Notes: generated by a model from the sequence alone, not told the origin. 64,000 nucleotides of DNA from Candidatus Hydrogenisulfobacillus filiaventi (GCA_902809825.1 LR778114.1:2480001-2544000), one strand, 5' to 3'; positions 27,447-37,574 are shown, numbered from the stretch's first letter. Translations and numbers: made by a program.

Positions 27447-28783
27447 TCAGGTGATAACTCCTTCAAGCGGAGTCCGACGGCCCAAAGCCCAGCCAAGCCA
27501 CCTTACCGCCCGCCTTACCCCCGGCCCCGCTTCCGGCTGCCCCGCCGGCTTGGCCCGCGGCCACTGCTCCGGCGGCACCACCAGCGCCAGCCAGAACCGC
27601 AGGTCCTTCTCCTGCCGCCCCAGCCACTTCAGCGCATAGCCCACCGGAAACGCCACCGGAAAGTACCCCGGCATGGGCCCAATCGCCACCGCCCCTCCCT
27701 CGGGGTGCCACCCCCAGCGGGGCCCATCCCCGGCTCCAGCCGCCGGATCCTGCACCCCCGCCAGCTGCAAGGCGCTGTCCCCCAAAAAGGCCCCGAGCAT
27801 CCAGCCCGCCCAGAACCGCCGGACCTGCACCCGGGACCGGGCGGGCCCCGCCCTCGGAGCCCGAAGCGCCGCCTCCACCCCCTCCGGCACCGGCAGCGCC
27901 GCCAGCTGCTGCCGCACGGCCGCCGGGCCCGCCGCGTTCAGCGCCCAGACCTGCCGCGGCTGCGTCCAACCCAGTGCCCGATAGGCCGCCCGCGCCGCCG
28001 CCAGCAGCGCCGCCAGCTCCGCGGGTAGAGGCGCCAGGGGGGGCGGCGCCGGCCGCTCCGCCGGCGGGGCGAACCGATCCACCGGCTCCGGCGGGGGTTT
28101 CGGGGTGAGCGCATCGTGCCGCTCCGGCCCCAATAGGCCCGCACCGCCTCCGCCACCGCCCCGCCGGGCTGCCCGGCCGGGTCCGCGGGGTCCGCCGTCA
28201 GCTGCACCCACCAGCCCCCGGCCCGCGGTGCCACAATGGCGGCCGGAATCCCGGCCACCCGCTCCGGCCCCAGCTGCGCCACCAGCGCCGGCCCGTACCA
28301 GGTCCCCCAGGCCGGCGCCACCCCGAAGCGGACGGGAAAGCCGTCCGGCCAGGGTTCCAATAGGGAAAAGGTCCGGGTGTAGGTGCAAACCTCCACCAGA
28401 TCCCAGCCGGGCCGGCCGATGAATTGATCCGCCACCGCCTGAGCCGCCGGGGCCGGAACCCATTCCCCCAACCTGCCCCATACCGTCACCAAGGGAGGGT
28501 CCGGTGTGCCCCACGGCAGCCGGGAGGCCAGGTGCAGCTCCTCCCACGGAGGCAGGAGTTTCAGATACGCGCGACCCCGGCGGGTGAAATCGGCCGCGGC
28601 CTCCTCCCAGCTGCGGGCTTCGCCCCGCTGGCGCCGGTTGCCCCGGCCCAGCGGCAGCAGCGGCGCCAGGTCCGCCCGGAGGGCGGCCCAGGCCGCCTCG
28701 GGCAGCGGCTCGAAGGCGCGGGCGTTGATCATGGTCTTCGGCCGCGGCGGCAGCGGCGGCCGAACAATGGTTTCGACGCGCAT
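27447..28783 (-). pseudogene. Putative RHS immunity gene, copy 1, with a single-base frameshift
   Basis: Starts at an ATG (28783) with AAGGAGAGG upstream, 13 bp after the RHS tip stop. It encodes the same protein as the intact copy 2, but near 28126-28132 the + strand reads CGGCCCCAAT where copy 2 has CGGTCCCCAAT. Loss of one base moves the reading from AYWGRSGT into another frame, so a 281-residue product results while the C-terminal half (from AYWGPERHD) continues in the second frame to 27447. The copy carries a short insertion relative to copy 2 (PKPPPEPVDRF). It may be a true pseudogene or a sequencing error. Confidence 0.7.
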
Positions 28784-28798
28784 GCTCCACTCCTCTCC

Positions 28799-31700
28799 TT
28801 ACCCCACCGGAGACGGGGTACACCAGGCCGGCAGGCGGAAGTCCTCCCGGGGCACCAGAAGCCAGCCGAGAGGGTCCACGTCCGGCACCCAGTCCACCTC
28901 GCGTTCGAGAACCTCGATGTCATCGGCACGGGCGGCATCCAGCGCCGCCTCGAGCGCCCTCGACAGGCGGGCGCCGCGGTTGCGGTAGAGCACGAACGCT
29001 TTCCTATTCTTCTCTGCGTATTCCAGGAAGTCCTCGATCTGCGGCGTCATCCGGATCCCGGCCGGGCTCAGGCTCCACTTGATCTCGTGCAGGGCCGTCT
29101 CCGTCAGGGCGTCAATCACCCGGTAGCCGGTCTCCGTGGCGATACGCACCCCCGGCCCGAGGCCAAACCGCATTTTCACATACGCCTCAAACGCCCGCCC
29201 CATCGCGAGGGCCCACGGGCTTTCCCCGGACGGGTCGGTGTACCGCAAGGGGTTGTCCCAGGCGTAGGCGTAGGCGTTGAGACTCTGCGGGGCGTCCGCC
29301 TCGGCCGGCAAGGGGTCGGGGGAGAGAAAGCGCCCCGTGGCCGGATCGTACCATCGCGCCCCCATGAGGTCGAGGCCGCTCGCCCCGTCCGTCTCCACCC
29401 CTCGGCCCCCAAACTGCCGCTCCCCGCCGCTCCCGCTGCTGCCGAGCAGGTTCCCGAAGGCGTCGTAGCTGTACGTGCTCTGCCGGGTGCCGCTCCCGTC
29501 CTCGGTCAGGACCACGTCCCCCCGGCCGTCCACCCCTTAGAACGTGCCCGTCCCGCCCGTGTCCTGGTCCACCAGCCCGTCGGGCCCCGTGGTCCAGAGC
29601 GTGGTCGTGGTCCCCAGCAGTCCGGGGGTGAGGGTCGCGATCACGGCCCCGCGGTTCCACACGAACTGTTCCGACCCGGTGGGGGTGACCGCCCCCACCC
29701 GCTGCCCGTCCCCGTTGTAGGTGAACGTCTCCTGGCTGCCGTCCGGCCGCGTGATCCCCGTCAAGTCCCCCGCCCCGTCCCAGGTGAAGGTCGTGGTCCC
29801 GTTGGGCCCGGCCGCGCTGGTCCGCTCGCCCTCCCCGTTGTACTGGTCGGTGGTGGTCCCGCTGCCGGTGGTGGCGGTGGTCAGTTCATTGGCGGCATCA
29901 TACTGTTCGGTGGTGGTGCTCTGGCTGGTGGTCAGGCCCAAGCCCAACCATCCTGCCGCATAGGTGGTGGTCACCTGCTGCGTCCGGTTCCCGGCCGCAT
30001 CATACTGGTACTGCTGCACCACCGTGCCCGCGGTGGGGTCCCCGGCGCTGTCCAGACCGTCGGCTTCCTGGGTGAGGCGGTCCAGGGCATCGTACGTGTA
30101 CTGGTTCTCGGTCCCGGAGCTCCAGGCCTCCTGGGTCGGGTTCCCCGCCGCGTCATAGGTGTAGGCGGCCTGCGCAAGCACCAGGCCCCCGGCGCCCGTG
30201 TCCGTCACCTGGGTGAGCCGGCCCGCCGCGTCATACTGGTAGCTCCGCCCGCCCCCGTTCGGGAACTGGACCCCGGTCACGCGCCCGTCCCGGTCGTAGG
30301 CGATCTGGGTGGTGCCGAGGCCGTCGGTGATGGCGGTGACCCGGTCCAGGCCATCGTACTGGTACCCGATCTGCCCGACCGGGGTGCCGCCGGCGGCGAG
30401 GGTCACCTGGGTCACGTTCCCGTCCGCATCCCGCGTGTAGGTCAGCGTGGTGCCGGTTCCGCCCGCCGTGGTGCCGCTGAGGTGCCCGTCGGCATCGTAC
30501 TGCCAGGTGGTGGTGCCGGTGGGATCGGTCATCTGGGTACGCTGCCCGTCGGCGTGCCAGGTGAGCGTCACCTGACTTCCGTCCGGCCGCGTGATCCGGG
30601 TGAGGTGGCCATCCGCATCGTAGGCATAGGTGGTCTGCTGGCCGTCGGGATCGGTGACGCTGGCGAGAAGCCCCTGGCGGTTGTAGGTGTACCGCGTCTG
30701 CCGCCCGAGGGGGTCGGTAACCGTCACCAGCTGGCCGGCAGTGTTGTACCCCGCGGTCGTGGTGTGCCCGTCCGGGTCGGTGACGCCGGTCCGCTGCCCC
30801 TCCGCGTTGTAGGCATAGGTGGTGACCCCTTGCAGGGCATCCGTCACCGTGAGGAGCCGGCCCAGGGCGTCATAGGTGGAGGTCGTCTGGTGGCCGTTGG
30901 GGTCGGTCACGCCGGTCCGGTCTCCGTCCGCATCATAGGTATCCGTGGTCTGGTGCCCGTCGGGGTCGGTGACGCCGGTCCGGTCCCCGTCCGCGTCATA
31001 GGTGTAGGTGGTCTGGTCCCCCCTGGGATCGGTGCGGCTGGTCAGCTCCCCATAGCCGTCGTACCCGAGGGTCGTCACCTCGGTGGTGTAGGCGTCCGTG
31101 ATTTGGGTGACGTTCCCGTGGCTGTCATGTTGATAGACCGTGTTGAAGCCCCGGGGGTCCGTCACCCCGTTCAGCCAGTTGTCCCCGAGGTCCCAGATAT
31201 ACGTGGTGGTGGCCCCGCCGGGATCCGTCCGCGCGGTGACGTGGCCGAACCCGTCCGCGTCCAGCGTCCAGGTGGTGGTCTCCCCGCCCGGCTGCGTCAC
31301 CCGGACCGGCTGGTCGGCGGCGGCGGCGTACGCATAGGTGGTGCGGTGCCCCAGGGGATCCGTCACCGCCACCAGCCGGCCCTCCGGATCGAACTGGCGG
31401 AGGGTCTGGTCCCCCAGGTTGTCGGTAGCGGTCACGGTCCCGGCTGCGTCGTCATACTGGAGGGTGTCGCTGGTGCCGTCGGCCCGGGTGACCTGCGTTA
31501 CCCGCCCCAGGCCGTCGTAGCTCCGGGTCCAGAGCGTGGCGCCGTCCGGATCCGTTTCGCTGGCCCACCGGCCCCCGTTGTCGTATCCGTAGGTCCAGAC
31601 GTGGCCGTCGGCATCCGTGACGGTCGCCAGCTCCCCCTGGCTGTTGTAGGCGTATTGGGTCTCATGGCCCAAGGGGTCGGTGACGGCGGCCAGCTGCCCG

Positions 31701-33290
31701 GCCCCATTGTAGCTCAGGCTGATCTGCCGGCCCGCCGGGTCGGTGATCGTAGCCAGGCGCCCGGCGCTGTCATACTGGTAGGTGACGGCGTTCCCGTTGC
31801 GGTCGGTGACGGCGGTCGGGTCCCCGCTGGCGTTGAAGGTCACGGTATAGAGCGGAGCGGCAAGGTAGACGGCGCTGCCGGTCTCGCCCACCGCGTCCTC
31901 CTCCAGGGTGTAGGTGCCGTCCGGATTCACCGCCAGCAGGGCATGGACGGCGGGGTCCGCGGCGACATAGGCCGGCTGCCCGTCCGGGAGGGTCAGCAGC
32001 GTGTTCAGCACCGCCGTCCGCCCGGCCGCCGGGTCCACCAGGTCCACCTGCCGGTATATGGTCTGGGTGGTGCCGCCGTTGGAGACCACCGTGGTATCGT
32101 CCGGGGCCGGGAAGGTCAGCACCCACGGCAGGTCGCCCCAGCCCGGCCCCAGGGGCCCGGGCGCCGCCCCCGTGGCCGCCGTCACGGTCGCATCCGTGGA
32201 GCCGTAGTACCGGGTGAAGGCCAGCGGAAAGGCCCCCCGGGTCGGGATGGCCACATCCGTGCGGAGGGCGGTGTAGCCGCCCGGCAGCGGCGTGGGGCCC
32301 AGGTTGAGGGCGACCGCGTCGTAGGCGGTGCCGTTCGCCGTGAACGACCAGGCAGGGGTGGCCGCCGACGGCTGGGCGGCCTGGGCGGCCTGGCCCAGGC
32401 TGGCCGTGGTGCCGTTGGGGTCGCTCTGATACCGGTTGGCTTGGGACAGGTCGATCCCGCCCTGCAGGGTGAGGGTATAGGTGGTGCCGTTCTGGGCAAA
32501 GGTCCCGCTGACGGTCTCCACCGGGGTTTCGGTGGGCGTGCTCACGACGGGAATCGGATCGCGGTGCCACCAGCTCAGGTCGAGCGGAATGTTGGCATCG
32601 TGGATCCACTTCACCACGGCCGTGATCTTGGCCAGTTCCTGCAACTGCGCCCAGACCGGATACTGCTGGGCGTACCGGGCATAGTTGGGCACCCCGTTGG
32701 TGCTCCCGTTCAATTGGGCGACAAAGGCCTGGGCGGCCTGGGCAAAATCCGGGTCGACCGCACTCGACAGATCCTGCCAGGATACCTGCATGGCCGCCTG
32801 GCTGAAGGTGATGGCATGGCTGTCTGCGGATTCGGTCAGCACCATGGATCCCGGCGTGATCCAGAACCGGGAGACCGTACTGCCGGGGCTGGTGTCTCCC
32901 GTGGCCAGCCACCGGCTCAGGACGGAGGCGTAGTCGGGCACGTTGGGGGTCATGGCCTGACCGGTCTCATTGTCCTGGCCCAGGACCAGATTCTTCAGCA
33001 ACCGGTCCGACTCGAACAGCACGTCCCCGAAATGGGTGTTCTGGGTATCGCCATAATAGGTGGCGGCATCCTCGCCGTTCGTGAAGGGCGGGGGCGCCAG
33101 CGTGAAGCCCGGGTTCTCCCCGCTCAATACCGCCCGGATGGCCACGGCCACATCCGCCGGGTTCATGGCCGGCAGGCTGGTGTCCTGCTGGCCGATCCGA
33201 CGGGTTGGAGCGCACCGCCGCCCGGAAGGCCGGGCTGCCGGACCCGGCCAGGGCAGCCGCCAGCGCCCAATCTCTGCCGGACCATGAAAC
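28799..33290 (-). pseudogene. RHS-repeat polymorphic toxin, interrupted by a nonsense codon and an N-terminal frameshift
   Basis: About 1,490 codons of RHS/YD-repeat protein. A non-repeat N-terminal region (33200-32250) is followed by dozens of YDxxGRLxxxTDPxG repeats, the RHS core (LMGARWYDPATGRFLSPDPL) and the cleavage-type motif NPLRYTDPSG. A tip of about 145 residues contains ALHEIKWS, which resembles the E-x-K of PD-(D/E)xK nucleases. Two lesions exist. A TAA at 29537-29539 replaces what should be tyrosine in GTF-Y-GVDGRGD; the frame continues unchanged on both sides. Near 33200 the N-terminal frame (AALAGSGSPAFRAAVRSNPS) shifts into QQDTSLPAMNPAD. The 5' end is lost at about 33290 against a PIN remnant. 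Confidence 0.85.
30888..31016 (-). repeat. Tandem 63-bp YD-repeat DNA duplication inside the RHS gene
   Basis: Two consecutive 21-residue units (YDADGDRTGVTDPDGHQTT and YDADGDRTGVTDPNGHQTT) are nearly identical in DNA, unlike the more diverged neighbouring YD repeats. This points to recent unequal exchange within the RHS repeat region. Confidence 0.75.
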
Positions 33291-33299
33291 GCGCTGCTA

Positions 33300-33600
33300 A
33301 ACGCCCTCGTCCCTCCGGATCCCTCTGCACCGCTCCTGGCCACCGACCTTCCCATCAGGGAACCCGACCGCCATGTGCTGGCCGCCGTCCTGATCAGTCG
33401 GGCGGACACGCTGGTAGCGTCAAGGTGTGACACTTCCCGTCCGCATGGGGATCCGCTTCGGGAGGACGGTCAGGACCCCAATACGTTTCTGCTGCACCGG
33501 TTCCAACGGGCTCCCGACCCCGTCCTGGCGCGCCGGCGCAGCTCGCGCACGAGCGCCGGCCGCCCCTGGATTCCTACGGCATATGCTTCGCTGGCTGCAG
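33300..33600 (+). pseudogene. PIN-domain (VapC-like) toxin remnant
   Basis: The + frame running through 33375 reads EPDRHVLAAVLISRADTLVA, then DPNTFLLHRFQRAPDPVLA. This is the pattern of the C-terminal half of VapC-type PIN proteins (PDxHVLAAAxxxxADxIVT, then HPDxFLLxLFxxxPDxVL). The N-terminal half is absent where the RHS homology begins, and the segment between the two motifs is poorly conserved. No start or ribosome binding site is found. The call rests on motif resemblance only. Confidence 0.5.
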
Positions 33601-33984
33601 CCGGTCGTCCCGCCCTTTGCAGCCAGCGCGTTGGGAAAGGCCAAGCCTCCCCCACGCCTTTAAGGAGCGTAACCCCCCTTCAAATACCATCCCCCGGGGC
33701 GGTACCCGGGCCGGACTGCGGGCGCCCGAACCGCCCGGCCCGCCGGAACCCGAGGCAGCGCCTACCTCAAGGCGGCGTTAGGATCAGGATCCGGGCGTGA
33801 GGACAGAGGCGCGGCCCACCGGCAGGGTCCGGCCCGGTCGGGCTTCCCCGCCGGGGGAATCGGGCCCAGTCCCCTCGGACCGGTAGGGCGGTGCAGGATG
33901 GTAGACGACACAGCAGCGGAGAAGTGGTCCGTACGCCAGGAGCCGGGGTAAAGGGAGGACCGGACGACCGTTGGCATGTTGATC
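33601..33984. other. Non-coding region, no recognised feature
   Basis: About 380 bp of GC-rich sequence without a plausible gene, RNA or mobile-element end. It sits between the accessory RHS/PIN remnants and the zinc-ribbon gene, and may be decayed accessory DNA. Confidence 0.35.
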
Positions 33985-34010
33985 CTGCTGGATAAAATTA
34001 TTAAATTTCT

Positions 34011-34054
34011 GTGAAATGTTCACGTGATACTGTTCACAATGGCATCGCTATGGT
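34011..34054 (+). promoter_or_regulatory. CRP/FNR-type operator pair and weak promoter upstream of the zinc-ribbon gene
   Basis: CGTGATACTGTTCACA (34023-34038) matches TGTGA-N6-TCACA in nine of ten positions. An adjacent GTGAA-ATG-TTCAC (34011-34023) is a second inverted repeat, so TGTTCAC recurs with a 13-bp period. TATGGT (34049-34054) is a possible -10. The surrounding 33985-34020 is strikingly AT-rich for this genome. Binding by a CRP/FNR-family regulator is inference. Confidence 0.45.
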
Positions 34055-34112
34055 ACCATCATGCTGGCGCCCGGCTCCGCTTTCCCCTCACAGCCGAAAC
34101 GAGGTGACCCCA

Positions 34113-34295
34113 TTGAAGCGTACAGCCGATGCCGAACCGGTAGGGTACTGCCAAACCTGCCATGAGCCCCTGACCCGGGTTGACGTGCTGGCCACCGGTC
34201 AGGCCCGCGAATGCCGCCGCTGCCATCAGCATACCCGCCAGGGCCGGCGGCTGGCCCTTGACAGCATCAGCGAAAGCGAACGGCGGGTCGGTTAA
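34113..34295 (+). CDS. Small zinc-ribbon protein
   Basis: A 60-residue protein with two C-x2-C knuckles (YCQTCHEP and ECRRCHQH) typical of a treble-clef or zinc-ribbon fold, followed by a basic tail. The start is a TTG preceded by GAGGTGACCCCA; the in-frame codons upstream at 34011 overlap the operator region and are not favoured. Such mini-proteins often bind nucleic acid or act as zinc-sensitive adaptors; no specific role can be given. It is followed by a good terminator, so it is a single-gene transcript. Confidence 0.65.
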   Translation: MKRTADAEPVGYCQTCHEPLTRVDVLATGQARECRRCHQHTRQGRRLALDSISESERRVG

Positions 34296-34307
34296 CCGCC
34301 TGGCAAC

Positions 34308-34360
34308 ACGCCGGATCGGCGGACCGCGGGGGCGCGGCGGAGGATCCGGCGTTTCGTTTT
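34308..34360 (+). terminator. Terminator after the zinc-ribbon gene
   Basis: ACGCCGGATC (34308-34317) and GATCCGGCGT (34343-34352) form a perfect 10-bp stem, with an inner CCGC/GCGG pairing in the loop, followed by TTCGTTTT. It stops 13 bp short of the end of the convergent GGDEF-EAL gene. Confidence 0.65.
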
Positions 34361-34372
34361 ACCTACTGCCGA

Positions 34373-36378
34373 TCAACCCCGGCCTTGCCAGCCGGCCTGC
34401 GGGCGACCCCACCAGAAGCCCTGCCCGTAGCCGATCCCTAACCGGGCCACCAAGGCCGCCATCTCCGCGCTTTCCACCCCTTCCGCCACCAGCCGTACGC
34501 CGTGGGCGTCCGCCCAGGCCGCGAGGTGGCGAAGGCCATCCTGCCCGAAGGCGTCCTCCAGCGCCCGCCACAGCACCAGCCGGTCCACCTTGACCCAGGC
34601 GGGACGCAGCGCCAGCCACCGCAACAGGTCACTGTCCCCGTTCCCGAAGTCGTCGAGGGCCCAGATCACGCCCGGCAAGCCGGCCCAGAACTCGGTCGGC
34701 AGCGGTTCCGGCATATGCTCGCCCACTTCCAGCACTAGGCGGCCGCCCGTCCGCGCCTGAAGGCAGGCGGCCAGCGCCACCGCCTGGTCGGGGGCTTCCC
34801 GCAGGGTGAGAGCCTGGACGTTGGCGAACAGCCATCCGCCATCCCAGGCAGGACCCGCATCCAGCGTACGGCACAACGCCTCGAGACAGCGGAGGTCGGC
34901 CGCCGTCGCCATGCCGGCGGCAGTCGCGCGGTGGAACCAGACCGCGGGCGGCAGGGGCCGGCCCCCGGCCTGCGGCCGCACCAGGGCCTCGTATCCGACC
35001 ACCCTCCCGTCGGGCAGTGCTACCAGGGGTTGAAAGACCATGGTCAGTACCGCCTCGTCGGGCCGCGGGCCTGCCGGGTCTGCCCCCCCGGCCCGCCGGG
35101 GGGGCGTGGGCCAGTACCACCAGCTGCCCACCACCTGTCCGCCGACCCGGACCGGTACCTCGGCACCGGCGGCCCGGGCCGCCGGCGGCAGCCCGGCGTT
35201 GTTTCCCGGCTCCCAATGTTCCCGCCACCGGTGCCAGGCCAGGTTGGCGACCACCACGCTGCCAGCCGCGTCCAGCAGGGCCGACGGAACCAGCCAGGCC
35301 TCCCAGAGCGCCCCTGCGGCGGCCGCCATCCACGCCGGCAGCCCGGAGCCCGCGGCGGCCATCTGCCCCACCACCCGCCCCTTACCCGCCCGCTTGGCCG
35401 CCAAAAGGGCCCCATCCGCCTCTTCCGCGACCACCGCCCCCAAAGGGCCGGCTGCCCAGCCCATGGACACCCCAGCCGCAAGGGACCGGCCCGGGTAGCA
35501 AACGGGGTTCCCACCGCGGTCTCATGCAGACGGGCCACCAGCTCCGGCGCAGCGGCGGGCGACACCCCCGGACACCAGCAGGTGAACTCATCCCCGCCGG
35601 GCCGCACCACGGCGTCGCCCTCCCGCAACGCACCGCGCAGGCGGGCGGCAAACTCCCGCAGGATCTCGTCCCCCACCACATGCCCGTAGGTGTCGTTGAC
35701 CGTCTTGAAGTCATCCAGGTCGGCAGCCACCACTACCCCGGGCGGCGGTTCCGCCCACTGCGCCAGCCAGCGCTCCAGGCCCCGCCGGGTGCGCGCCCCG
35801 GTCAAGGCATCAGCCTCCGCTGCCGTCTCCGCCTCACGCAGCAGCGCCAGCCGCTGTTCATGGCTGAGGATGTAGCCGGCCACCGCCAGCCCGGCCAGCG
35901 CTTCCACCGGCAGGGCAGCCCGCACCGGCAGCCTCCCGCCCGCAGCCGGCCAGCCGCCGGCGGCCGCCGCCGCCCAGGCGGCCAGGACCACCCCCGCCAG
36001 CAGCAGGGCACGGTGGCGCACCCCGGGCCAGGCCCCAGCCACCGCTACCGCCGCCACCATCGCGGCCACCGCCGGCCGCGCCCCCGGGGTGAGCGCAGCG
36101 GCCAGCCCCGCCGCCAGCAAGGCAGAACCGGCGTAACAGGGCCGCGGCAGCCAGAAGCTTTGGGCCACCACCAGGACCGGCCACACCCCCGCCGGCACCG
36201 GTTCGCGGCCCCACACCGCCAGCAGCGCCAAGCCCACGGGCGGGGCCGCCATCCCCGCCAGGCACGCCAGCCAGTTCGGCAGCCAGCGCTGTCCGCGGGC
36301 AAAGATACCGAACTCAAAGGTCGCCACCAGAACGGCCGCCAGGACCAGCCCGTGCACCAGCAGCACGCTTCCGGCCAT
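34373..36378 (-). pseudogene. GGDEF-EAL cyclic-di-GMP enzyme with a one-base frameshift
   Basis: A membrane-anchored diguanylate cyclase/phosphodiesterase split into two frames. The first (from ATG 36378) has about six membrane helices, then a GGDEF domain with the signature PGGDEF and the inhibitory RxxD site (REGD) five residues before it. The second (to 34373) carries the end of GGDEF (ALLAAKRAGKGRVVG), a PAS-like linker and an EAL domain (GYEALVRP, ALDDFGNGDSD, VKVDR, EGVES) with catalytic acids present. The break lies at a CCCC run (35470-35473, + strand); one more C would restore LGVSMGWAAG. It could be a sequencing error, a null allele or slippage-controlled. If intact it would both make and degrade cyclic di-GMP. 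Confidence 0.8.
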
Positions 36379-36560
36379 CCCCGCCCCTCTCCCCGCCACC
36401 GGCATCCATCGACCAGACCCGACAGGATTGGACAGCGGGCAAGGGTTTTCCTCTCACCATCCGGTCCTCACCCGCCCGGCCGGATCGCCCGCCGGCGCCG
36501 GTCTTCCCGGCAATCCGCCGCCACACCAGCGTTCAAGGCGGGCGACAGCGGAGGACCGGC

Positions 36561-37574
36561 TTAGCCCTGCGCCAGGGCCTCGAGCCAGCGGCGTCCCTGG
36601 CGTTCCAGGGCCGAATAGGCCCAGAGGTCGGTAATACCGGCGGCCCGGGCCCGGTCCATGGCCTCCCGGGCCACATGGGGGCCGAATCCCGCCACCCGCG
36701 GGACCGTCCCCAGCAGGGCCGTGATCTCAGGGCTCAAGCGGGTGACATCCACCAGCGCGGCCGGAACCCCGCCGGCGGTCAGCCAGGCTGAAAAGGTGGC
36801 CACATTATCGGTACAGCGCAGGTGCGTACCCGCCTGCCCGGCCAGGGTCCGGAGCCGCTCCGCAAACCACAGGTCACTGACTAGGGCCACCGCCGCCCCG
36901 GCTCCGCCGGCCGGAGTGGCGGCCGCCGTCTCCCGCGCTGCGGTCGGGGCGGAGGGGCACCAGGCGGCAACCGGGCAGCGATCGCAGAGGGGCCGGCGGG
37001 CATGGCAAATCTCGCGGCCGTGCCGGATCATCCAGTGATGGGCCCGGGACCAGTAGACCCGCGGCAGGACACGCCGCAGGTCCTCCTCGGTGGCTTCCGG
37101 GGTCCGTGCCTCCGACCAGCCGAGGCGGTGGGACACCCGGAAGACATGGGTGTCCACCGCCAGGGTATCCTGGCCGAAGGCGTTGGCCAGCACCACGTTG
37201 GCGGTCTTGCGGCCCACCCCGGGGAGCGTCACCAGGTCCTCAAACCGGGGCGGCACCTGCCCCCCGTAGGCCTCCACCAGGCGGGCCGCCGCAGCGACCA
37301 GATGACGGGCCTTGGCGTGGTACAGGCCGCAGTCCCGGATCAGCGCCTCCACGTCCGCCACCGGGGCCGCGGCCAGGGCGGCCGCGTCCGGATAGCGGGC
37401 AAACAAGCGGGGGGTTATCAGGTTGACCCGCACGTCCGTGCACTGGGCCGACAGCACTGTCGCCACCAGCAGTTCGAAGGGGGTCCGCCAGTTGAGGGCA
37501 CTGCGCGGGTTGGGATAGAGCCGCTCCCATACCGCCAGCACGGCTGTGATGTTAGACGGCGTCTCCGTTGGCAA
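36561..37574 (-). CDS. nth: Endonuclease III with a C-terminal receiver-like extension
   Basis: Residues 1-215 are a complete endonuclease III, the base-excision glycosylase/AP lyase for oxidised pyrimidines. The helix-hairpin-helix LPGVGRKTANVVL carries the catalytic lysine, AVDTHVFRVSHRLG the catalytic aspartate, and the four-cysteine 4Fe-4S loop is CHARRPLCDRCPVAAWC. After an Ala/Thr/Gly linker, about 110 extra residues (VALVSDLWFAERLRTLAG, AALVDVTRLSPEITALLG, VAGFGPHVAREAMDRARAAG) look like a degenerate response-regulator receiver fold. Usual Nth length is about 210-220. The TTG start overlaps the peroxiredoxin gene by 23 bp behind a GGTGGAG site. Confidence 0.88.
   Translation of the reverse strand: MPTETPSNITAVLAVWERLYPNPRSALNWRTPFELLVATVLSAQCTDVRVNLITPRLFARYPDAAALAAAPVADVEALIRDCGLYHAKARHLVAAAARLVEAYGGQVPPRFEDLVTLPGVGRKTANVVLANAFGQDTLAVDTHVFRVSHRLGWSEARTPEATEEDLRRVLPRVYWSRAHHWMIRHGREICHARRPLCDRCPVAAWCPSAPTAARETAAATPAGGAGAAVALVSDLWFAERLRTLAGQAGTHLRCTDNVATFSAWLTAGGVPAALVDVTRLSPEITALLGTVPRVAGFGPHVAREAMDRARAAGITDLWAYSALERQGRRWLEALAQG

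Noticed and set aside
30300-32300. Possible CRISPR-like array because of repeated motifs
   Set aside because: The repeats are protein-coding YD repeats, degenerate and without unique spacers; no cas genes nearby.
28424-33430. A 1,668-codon open frame on the + strand
   Set aside because: It is antisense to the RHS gene; its His/Gly/Val-rich repetitive product mirrors the YD repeats and has no start signal or domain. High GC keeps the opposite frame open.
36925-37574. MutY instead of endonuclease III
   Set aside because: The product lacks the MutY C-terminal NUDIX-like domain, and the catalytic Lys in GVGRKTA marks a bifunctional Nth.
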